5,500 bases of DNA, from NCBI GenBank assembly GCA_009779395.1, contig WREJ01000085.1:1-5500 (forward strand), written 5' to 3'. Positions 1 through 4,434 of the stretch are shown piece by piece. Origin of the DNA: Coriobacteriia bacterium. GTDB lineage: Bacteria; Actinomycetota; Coriobacteriia; WRKU01; WQUG01. The notes under the pieces were generated by a model, which saw nothing but the letters and a program-made list of their open reading frames with translations, did not search any database and was not told where the DNA came from. The stretch's first letter is position 1. The number at the start of each line of letters is the position of its first letter. The position numbers and the translations under genes were made by a program.

Positions 1-266
1 GGCAAAATAATAACAATAACAACAACGGAGCGGGCACCCAGAACAACAACAACGCGAACAGCAATGATACGACTCCGTCGGCATCGGCACCCAAAACGGC
101 TGATATGTACAGCTATGGTAGGTGGATTTTCATCGCGGCTATCGCGGCATCGGTTATCGTTGCGGTGATTGTGGCAAACATCGCCGACTACAGAAAAAAG
201 AAGCGGCAGCAGGCAGAACAGTTCATCAAAACAGACGCTGCGACCAACAACAAAGGTGGTGTCTAG
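1..266 (+). CDS. C-terminal fragment of a membrane-anchored surface protein (5' end outside window)
   Basis: The reading frame enters from the left edge (first full codon at 3) and ends at TAG 264-266, leaving 87 visible residues. They begin with an Asn run (seven Asn after one Gln), then a second Asn-rich stretch and a Ser/Thr/Pro spacer. Next come the hexapeptide APKTAD (residues 29-34), one hydrophobic membrane segment (about residues 41-61, WIFIAAIAAS...) and a basic stop-transfer cluster, RKKKR (64-68). This is the standard C-terminal anchor of an exported wall or membrane protein. APKTAD resembles the LPXTG sortase signal (LPKTGD), but it lacks the leading Leu and the Gly, and the cytoplasmic tail of about 26 residues is long for a sortase substrate, so simple membrane anchoring is at least as likely. 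Only 3 bases separate it from the DUF4430 lipoprotein gene, so it is probably the preceding gene of the same operon. By analogy with intrinsic factor, its missing ectodomain could be the alpha/alpha-barrel partner of DUF4430, but this is inference. Confidence 0.85.
   Translation, partial: QNNNNNNNGAGTQNNNNANSNDTTPSASAPKTADMYSYGRWIFIAAIAASVIVAVIVANIADYRKKKRQQAEQFIKTDAATNNKGGV
254..259 (+). promoter_or_regulatory. Ribosome binding site of the DUF4430 lipoprotein gene
   Basis: AGGTGG lies 10 bases upstream of ATG 270, inside the last codons of the preceding gene. It supports the start at 270 and implies translation from the same mRNA as the upstream gene. Confidence 0.6.
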
Positions 267-269
267 CAC

Positions 270-1052
270 ATGCGCCCAAAAGCTAGTCATTTGCTGACGG
301 GGCTGCTGACGCTGCTGCTTGCAATCAGCTTGCTTGGCTGTGCGGCAAAAGTGCCACAGGTAGAAGCAGAAGTTACTCCTTCTATCGAGACGACAGATAC
401 CGCGTTGAGTCTAGATGCGGAGTCTGTCCAGTCCAGCGACACTGAAGCAGACGCAGACAGCCCGTCACCAGACCAAGAGTCTGGTGACGGGCCAAGCGGC
501 GAGCAAAGTGGTCAAAGTAGCAGCGCGCCTGCTGCTGCAGGCAGTCAAACACCCAGTGGCTCGGGTGGTTCAGGCGCAGCGTCGGGCAGCGGTGGGTCTG
601 GTGGCAGTGGGTCTGCTGTTATGGGTGGCGGTTCAGCTGCAACGTCGAGTTCTGGTCAGTCCTCCTCTGCCCCACAAAACACGACACCCAAAACCATTAC
701 CGTCTCTATCGAAATCGAGGCGCGTACTGCCTATGCCTCTGACCCGGCGGCTATGGCCGGCATCGCCAGCGGCGGCGTCATTTTGTCGCGGCGCAACATC
801 ACCCTGCCCGAGGGCGCGACCGTCAGGCAGGCCCTGGACGCGACGGGCGTGCGGGTCAACGCGCGTGGTGCCTATATTGTAGGAATCGGTGGTCTCGCCG
901 AGGGTGATTTTGGCGCACGCAGTGGCTGGATGTTTAGCGTCAACGGAGCATTTGCCTCTGCCTCTGCCTCGACGCTGCGGCTCAATGCCGGCGACCGTGT
1001 TGCCTGGCGCTACACGCTTAATCACGGAGCAGACATCGGTGGTCGCTGGTAA
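270..1052 (+). CDS. DUF4430-domain lipoprotein, transcobalamin-like ligand-capture protein of an ECF transporter
   Basis: A 260-residue exported lipoprotein. Residues 1-23 form a type II signal peptide: basic start MRPK, a Leu-rich core, and lipobox LLGC with lipidated Cys24. Residues 25-140 are a low-complexity acidic then Gly/Ser/Gln-rich linker that would hold the domain away from the membrane. Residues 142-260 match the DUF4430 pattern: a beta-rich start (TITVSIEIEA), LPEGATVRQALDATG (179-193), GIGGLAEGDFGARSGWMFSVNG (205-226) and a closing AGDRVAWRYTLNHGADIGG (240-258). DUF4430 is also the C-terminal beta domain of intrinsic factor and transcobalamin. Bacterial copies often stand beside ECF transporters, as here, so external binding of a corrinoid or similar vitamin is the best guess. 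No Cys is seen in the domain. The ATG at 270 is chosen for its signal peptide and Shine-Dalgarno sequence. The 3' end overlaps the EcfT start by 14 bases. The domain call is firm; the ligand is inferred. Confidence 0.88.
   Translation: MRPKASHLLTGLLTLLLAISLLGCAAKVPQVEAEVTPSIETTDTALSLDAESVQSSDTEADADSPSPDQESGDGPSGEQSGQSSSAPAAAGSQTPSGSGGSGAASGSGGSGGSGSAVMGGGSAATSSSGQSSSAPQNTTPKTITVSIEIEARTAYASDPAAMAGIASGGVILSRRNITLPEGATVRQALDATGVRVNARGAYIVGIGGLAEGDFGARSGWMFSVNGAFASASASTLRLNAGDRVAWRYTLNHGADIGGRW
461..491 (+). repeat. Perfect 13-bp inverted repeat inside the lipoprotein linker
   Basis: Arm CCCGTCACCAGAC (461-473) and its exact reverse complement GTCTGGTGACGGG (479-491) flank a 5-base loop (CAAGA). 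As RNA this would be a very stable hairpin. It encodes linker residues 64-74 (SPSPDQESGDG region) and is not followed by a U run, so it is not a typical intrinsic terminator. It could slow translation, mark an RNA-processing or attenuation point within the operon, or be a small palindromic insertion tolerated in the linker. Confidence 0.85.
1026..1029 (+). promoter_or_regulatory. Ribosome binding site deciding the GTG start of the EcfT gene
   Basis: GGAG, within CGGAG, sits 9 bases before GTG 1039, inside the last codons of the lipoprotein gene. It favours the GTG start over upstream in-frame starts, which would add about 50 residues of non-family sequence that are an out-of-frame reading of the DUF4430 domain. 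Confidence 0.55.
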
Positions 1053-2031
1053 CCCAGCCAACATAGCGCTGGCACGACGTTTTTCGCTGCTGCATCCTGC
1101 GGTGACGCTGGTATTTTTTGCGGGTGTGCTGCTGCTGACGCTGCTCAGTTATCATCCGGCAATACTGCTACTGTCGCTGGTTTGTGCGGCACTTAACGTT
1201 TGCCTGTATTTGGGCCCGGCGCGCCTGCTGGCAACCAGCAAGTGGCTGCTGCCGATGATGTTGATTGTTGTGCTGTTTAATCTGCTGCTTAACCGGCGCG
1301 GCGCAACAGAGTTATTTGCGCTAGGAAACCACAGTTTCACCAGCGAGAGTCTGACCTTTGGCATAGCGATTGCTTTGATGCTTGCGGCAGTTATGCTGTG
1401 GTTTTTGCTGTACCAGCAGTTCATGACCAGCGACCGCTTTTTGTACTTGTTCGCACCACTGGCACCAACAACGGCACTGACGATAAGCATGGTGCAACGC
1501 TGGATTCCCCTCACAAAGTATCGCTTCGAGCAAATTCGCAGCGCACAAAAAATGGGGGGAGAGAGTGACCAGCGATTTACAACCCTCGGTGATCAGAGTG
1601 ACCAGCGAGAGCCTGCTGCTGCCACTACTTCTTGGTATCGGTGCGGGCGAAAAATCCGCTTGCTGTTGCGCTGCCTTTCTGCACTGATGTCCTGGTCGAT
1701 GGAAGACGCAATTCAGGCAGCCGATTCCATGCAGGCCCGTGGATACGGCAGCAAAGACGCAGCACAACGCCCCGCAAAACGCAGCAGTTTTCGCAGCTAT
1801 CGCCTGACGACAGGCGACCGGCTGATTCTAGCAGCACTGATTGTGTTAGTTGTGGTGGCTGCCCTTACTCTGTTTGTGACAACGCGTGATTTGGCATTTT
1901 TCCCCATCTTTCGAGGAGCACAACAACTGTCACACTTCGCGCTGGTGGCAAGTGCGCTGCTGATGTCATTTCCGCTGCTTGTAGAGGGAGGTCAGTACCT
2001 GCGATGTCTGCAATCAGCGTCAAAAAACTAA
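1039..2031 (+). CDS. ecfT: ECF transporter transmembrane coupling subunit (EcfT/CbiQ family)
   Basis: A 330-residue membrane protein from GTG 1039. It has about four N-terminal helices (roughly residues 21-38, 40-60, 69-85 and 106-128), then a further hydrophobic stretch near 134-152. A large cytoplasmic coupling region follows (about 153-258), and two helices close the protein (261-282 and 297-315). The coupling region carries the two family motifs that dock on the ATPases: SAQKMGG (168-174), a variant of the first Ala-Arg-Gly motif, and ADSMQARGYG (228-237), a textbook second motif preceded by LSALMSWSMEDAIQ. EcfT transmits ATP-driven movement to the S component. The loop between the motifs (175-205) holds an internal repeat (SDQRFTTLGDQSDQR) that looks like an insertion. 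The gene overlaps the lipoprotein gene by 14 bases and the ATPase gene by 28, which points to translational coupling. Helix boundaries are by eye. Confidence 0.9.
   Translation: MVAGNPANIALARRFSLLHPAVTLVFFAGVLLLTLLSYHPAILLLSLVCAALNVCLYLGPARLLATSKWLLPMMLIVVLFNLLLNRRGATELFALGNHSFTSESLTFGIAIALMLAAVMLWFLLYQQFMTSDRFLYLFAPLAPTTALTISMVQRWIPLTKYRFEQIRSAQKMGGESDQRFTTLGDQSDQREPAAATTSWYRCGRKIRLLLRCLSALMSWSMEDAIQAADSMQARGYGSKDAAQRPAKRSSFRSYRLTTGDRLILAALIVLVVVAALTLFVTTRDLAFFPIFRGAQQLSHFALVASALLMSFPLLVEGGQYLRCLQSASKN
1562..1608 (+). repeat. 14-bp direct repeat in the EcfT coupling-region loop
   Basis: AGAGTGACCAGCGA occurs at 1562-1575 and again at 1595-1608, spaced exactly 33 bases (11 codons). The reading frame is kept, and the protein repeats SDQR (residues 176-179 and 187-190). 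The multiple-of-three spacing and the position in a variable loop fit a small tandem duplication or insertion that left the protein functional. Confidence 0.8.
1585..1609 (+). repeat. Imperfect palindrome with GAG centre, copy 1
   Basis: Arms CTCGGTGATCA (1585-1595) and TGACCAGCGAG (1599-1609) pair at 9 of 11 positions around a GAG centre. The core TCAGAGTGACCA (1593-1604) recurs exactly at 2885-2896 in the ATPase gene, where it is also the centre of a palindrome. Both copies read as Gln-Ser-Asp in their protein frames. Confidence 0.55.
1986..1992 (+). promoter_or_regulatory. Strong ribosome binding site of the double ATPase gene
   Basis: GGGAGGT lies 11 bases before ATG 2004, inside the end of the EcfT gene. 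It is the best Shine-Dalgarno match in the window and supports the start at 2004 despite a 28-base overlap with the EcfT reading frame. Confidence 0.65.
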
Positions 2032-3698
2032 GTTTCAGCTATCCCTGCCTGCAAGCAGATACCGCAGCAGCGGCAGAAAGGGCAGCACAAGAGCAAGCAC
2101 GCCTTGTACTGCGTGATGTCAGCTTTGAACTTGCAGCTGGTGACTTTGCGCTGCTCTGTGGGTACACGGGTAGCGGCAAGACTACGCTGCTGCGGCATCT
2201 GGTGCCAGCACTGACCCCGCAGGGGACGCGCACAGGGCAGTTGACCGTTAAGGGCAGTGTTGGCTTTGTGCAGCAAGACCCCGACAATCAGATTGTTACC
2301 GACTTGGTTTTTCACGAACTGGCATTTGCGCTAGAAAATCAGGGTATGCCCACCGCAACCATCAGGCGGCGTGTCGCAGAGGTCGCCAGCTATTTTGGGC
2401 TCGAGTACCTGCTGGAATCCCCCACGCACACCCTGTCAGGTGGGCAGAAACAAATCCTCAACCTTGCGGCAGCGATGGTCTGTGCTCCCGATATTCTTGT
2501 TCTGGACGAACCCACCGCAGAGCTTGACCCCATTGCCGCGCAAAAATTCTTTCGCCACCTGCAGCGCCTGAACAAAGAATTGGGCACAACGGTGCTCTGC
2601 TGCGAGCATCGCCTGGACGAGGTGCTGACCCTCTGTGACCAGGTTCTACTGCTCGACAACCAAGGTGATAAGCATCAAGCGGCGGAGTCTGTCCAGACCT
2701 TCACCCCGCAAGAACTGATAACGTACTGCGCGCATACAGACACACAGCTGACCCTCTTTTTGCCAGAAGCAACGCAGGTCGCAATTGCCTGTGAAAGTAG
2801 TGAGCGCAAAGCGCAGCGTACGAATTGGCCTCTTGATGTCAGGTCAGGACGTGCTTGGCTCAAAGAGTACAGAAGTAAAATGGGTCAGAGTGACCACCTT
2901 TTTCCATTCACCGCAGCTCAGCCTCCCTGTGCTGCGCAAAGCGCAATTGTTCTGCGCGATCTCTGCTTTCGCTATAGCAAGCATGAGCCCTACGTATTGA
3001 CTCATCTGTCAGCAGAGTTTGCGCAGGGGCAAATTCACGCTATTGTGGGGGGAAATGCTAGTGGCAAGTCAACGCTGCTTGCCCTGATCTGTGGTCTGTT
3101 AAAGCCGCAGCTGGGTCAGGTACGCATTAACAAGCAGGCAGGGCTTGCTGCACTGCCGCAAAACCCCAAAGCAAGTTTTCTGCATGATACGCTGCTCGAA
3201 GATTTGCTGGACGCATATGCTGGTAGTGACCCTGCGGCAGCACGGCAGATGGCACAGCGTCTGCAGCTTGACCAGCTGCTTGACCGGCATCCCTTTGACC
3301 TCTCGGGTGGTGAAATGCAAAAGGCAGCTCTGGCAAAATTGCTGCTGACAGACCCCGACATCATCCTTTTGGACGAGCCAACAAAAGGACTGGACGCTCG
3401 AGCAAAACAGGAAATGGGGCAGATTTTTACCCAGCTGGCACAAGCAGGCACAACGCTTATCATCGTGACGCACGACCTGCCCTTTGCTGCACGCTACACC
3501 CACAGCTGCTCGTTGCTTGCTGCAGGTCAGATTATCGCCAGCGACCAGACCCAGAACTTTTTTGCGGGCAATAGCTTTTACACTACGCCGACAAATCGCA
3601 TGGCAAAGCACATCCTGCCCCACTGCGTGACGGTGCCTGACCTGGTCGATGCTCTGACTCCTCCTCCCACGCCTGTGACGGCAGAAGAGGGCGCTTAA
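2004..3698 (+). CDS. Fused double ATP-binding protein of an ECF transporter (EcfA-EcfA')
   Basis: A 564-residue cytoplasmic protein with two complete ABC ATPase domains in one chain. Domain 1 (about 1-225): Walker A GYTGSGKTT (53-61), Q-loop QQDPDNQIV (90-98), signature LSGGQ (144-148), Walker B ILVLDEP (164-170, catalytic Glu169) and switch His202. Domain 2 (about 313-540): Walker A GGNASGKST (349-357), Q-loop Gln386, signature LSGGE (433-437), Walker B IILLDEP (453-459, catalytic Glu458) and switch His490 in VTHD. All catalytic residues are present in both halves, so both sites look competent. The linker of about 90 residues has no recognised domain and contains a palindromic DNA element. 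In ECF transporters two such domains sit under EcfT and power import; many bacteria encode them as two genes, here fused. The fusion and the adjacent EcfT and S genes suggest a dedicated rather than a shared energising module. It overlaps EcfT by 28 bases and the S gene by 1. Confidence 0.95.
   Translation: MSAISVKKLSFSYPCLQADTAAAAERAAQEQARLVLRDVSFELAAGDFALLCGYTGSGKTTLLRHLVPALTPQGTRTGQLTVKGSVGFVQQDPDNQIVTDLVFHELAFALENQGMPTATIRRRVAEVASYFGLEYLLESPTHTLSGGQKQILNLAAAMVCAPDILVLDEPTAELDPIAAQKFFRHLQRLNKELGTTVLCCEHRLDEVLTLCDQVLLLDNQGDKHQAAESVQTFTPQELITYCAHTDTQLTLFLPEATQVAIACESSERKAQRTNWPLDVRSGRAWLKEYRSKMGQSDHLFPFTAAQPPCAAQSAIVLRDLCFRYSKHEPYVLTHLSAEFAQGQIHAIVGGNASGKSTLLALICGLLKPQLGQVRINKQAGLAALPQNPKASFLHDTLLEDLLDAYAGSDPAAARQMAQRLQLDQLLDRHPFDLSGGEMQKAALAKLLLTDPDIILLDEPTKGLDARAKQEMGQIFTQLAQAGTTLIIVTHDLPFAARYTHSCSLLAAGQIIASDQTQNFFAGNSFYTTPTNRMAKHILPHCVTVPDLVDALTPPPTPVTAEEGA
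2883..2895 (+). repeat. Perfect 5-bp palindrome GGTCA-GAG-TGACC, copy 2
   Basis: GGTCA (2883-2887) and TGACC (2891-2895) are exact inverted copies around GAG. The 12-base core TCAGAGTGACCA (2885-2896) is identical to that at 1593-1604 in EcfT. It codes for residues 294-297 (GQSD), in the linker between the two ATPase domains rather than in a conserved part. Confidence 0.6.
3687..3691 (+). promoter_or_regulatory. Ribosome binding site of the S-component gene
   Basis: GAGGG lies 6 bases before ATG 3698, inside the final codons of the ATPase gene. Stop and start share one base (TAATG), a classic arrangement for re-initiation, so ATPase and S component are probably made in linked amounts. Confidence 0.6.
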
Positions 3699-4315
3699 TG
3701 AACCTGCTGCTGTCCTCAATCGCTATTGCCGTCCTGTTGCTGTTAGTAATCATTGCATTCGAGAGAGTACGTCCACGACCGCGCGACCTGATGCCCGTGG
3801 TAGTTTTGGCCGCACTTGCAGTATTGGGGCGGGTGGTCAGCATGCCTGTTCCCAATTTTCAGCCGGCGACAGCACTCATCATTTTGGCGGGCGTGTTTTT
3901 TGGCAGACACGCGGGACTTTTGTGTGGCATGGTGGTGGCTTTGCTGTCAAACATGCTGCTGGGACAGGGACCGTGGACACTGTGGCAGATGTTTGCCTGG
4001 GGACTAGTGGGCTACGGTGCTGGGCTGCTGTTTTACCGCGAAACAGGCGTACAGATGGGCTTGCGATTTAGCGCTGCGGTGATACTTTACGGTGCTGCTG
4101 CATCCCTTTTGTATGGACTGTTTCTTGACCTGCAGTTCTTTGTTGCCTATGCTTTTCAGACAGGCTGGGCAGGATTTATCGCAACGCTGGGTATGGGAAT
4201 GCCGCTTAATCTGATGCATGCTGCTTCGACAGTGGTCTTTCTTGCCCTTACTGTGCTGCCTTGGGGTAAAAAATTCCAGCGACTACGCCTGAAATACGGC
4301 ATTCGCGGCAGCTAA
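3698..4315 (+). CDS. ECF transporter substrate-binding membrane subunit (S component), probably corrinoid (CbrT-like)
   Basis: A 205-residue, very hydrophobic protein, a normal size for an S component. By eye there are about six to eight membrane segments: near 3-20, 31-48, 57-69, 72-88, 96-113, 123-141 and 156-187, the last probably two. Between them lie PNFQPATALIILAGVFFG (52-69) and SNMLLGQGPWTLWQMFAWGL (84-103), with polar and aromatic residues at loop ends where S components bind ligand. The GQGPWT-WQMFAWG segment resembles S components that accompany DUF4430 proteins and fused EcfA genes, the group containing the B12 transporter CbrT; I recall this from memory and did not check it. The basic tail (GKKFQRLRLKYGIR) is cytoplasmic by the positive-inside rule. 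It is the last gene before the terminator and overlaps the ATPase stop by 1 base. The S-component call is strong; B12 or a precursor as substrate is inferred from the DUF4430 neighbour. Other vitamins or queuosine precursors remain possible. Confidence 0.85.
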   Translation: MNLLLSSIAIAVLLLLVIIAFERVRPRPRDLMPVVVLAALAVLGRVVSMPVPNFQPATALIILAGVFFGRHAGLLCGMVVALLSNMLLGQGPWTLWQMFAWGLVGYGAGLLFYRETGVQMGLRFSAAVILYGAAASLLYGLFLDLQFFVAYAFQTGWAGFIATLGMGMPLNLMHAASTVVFLALTVLPWGKKFQRLRLKYGIRGS

Positions 4316-4356
4316 TCTCGCGTTTTGACCATCGCTCTGTTTTGAGCAGACACAGA

Positions 4357-4386
4357 AAAAGGGGGTCGATTGCTCGACCCCCTTTT
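4357..4386. terminator. Bidirectional intrinsic terminator between convergent genes
   Basis: A 13-bp perfect stem, AAAAGGGGGTCGA (4357-4369) with TCGACCCCCTTTT (4374-4386), and a 4-base loop (TTGC). Read on + the stem runs into TTTT after the S-component gene (41 bases past its stop). Read on - it ends in TTTTT after the cytochrome gene (48 bases past its stop). It can end both transcripts. The rest of the 119-base gap (4316-4434) shows only a minor GCTAG/CTAGC inverted repeat at 4393-4407, and no gene. Confidence 0.9.
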
Positions 4387-4434
4387 CAAGTAGCTAGTTC
4401 AGCTAGCAGTTAAGACTGTGCCTAAGCTCAAATC

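Noticed and set aside
889..1038. Longer form of EcfT starting at 889 (380 residues)
   Set aside because: The extra 50 residues are an out-of-frame reading of the conserved DUF4430 domain and do not look like an EcfT N-terminus. GTG 1039 has a well-placed GGAG.
633..1064. Open frame on the - strand opposite the lipoprotein gene
   Set aside because: It is a shadow of the DUF4430 gene, with no recognisable domain, and it opposes a gene supported by signal peptide and domain motifs.
1989..2000. AGGT-CAGT-ACCT hairpin overlapping the ATPase Shine-Dalgarno
   Set aside because: It has only four base pairs with a four-base loop, too weak to claim as a regulatory structure.
3099..3719. 206-codon open frame on the - strand opposite the second ATPase domain
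   Set aside because: The + strand carries all ABC motifs in this interval. The antisense product is Cys/Arg-rich with no family features.
4391..4410. AGCTAG repeated twice and a GCTAG/CTAGC inverted repeat downstream of the cytochrome
   Set aside because: It is very short, with no flanking structure to suggest a mobile element or attachment site, and is easily explained by chance.
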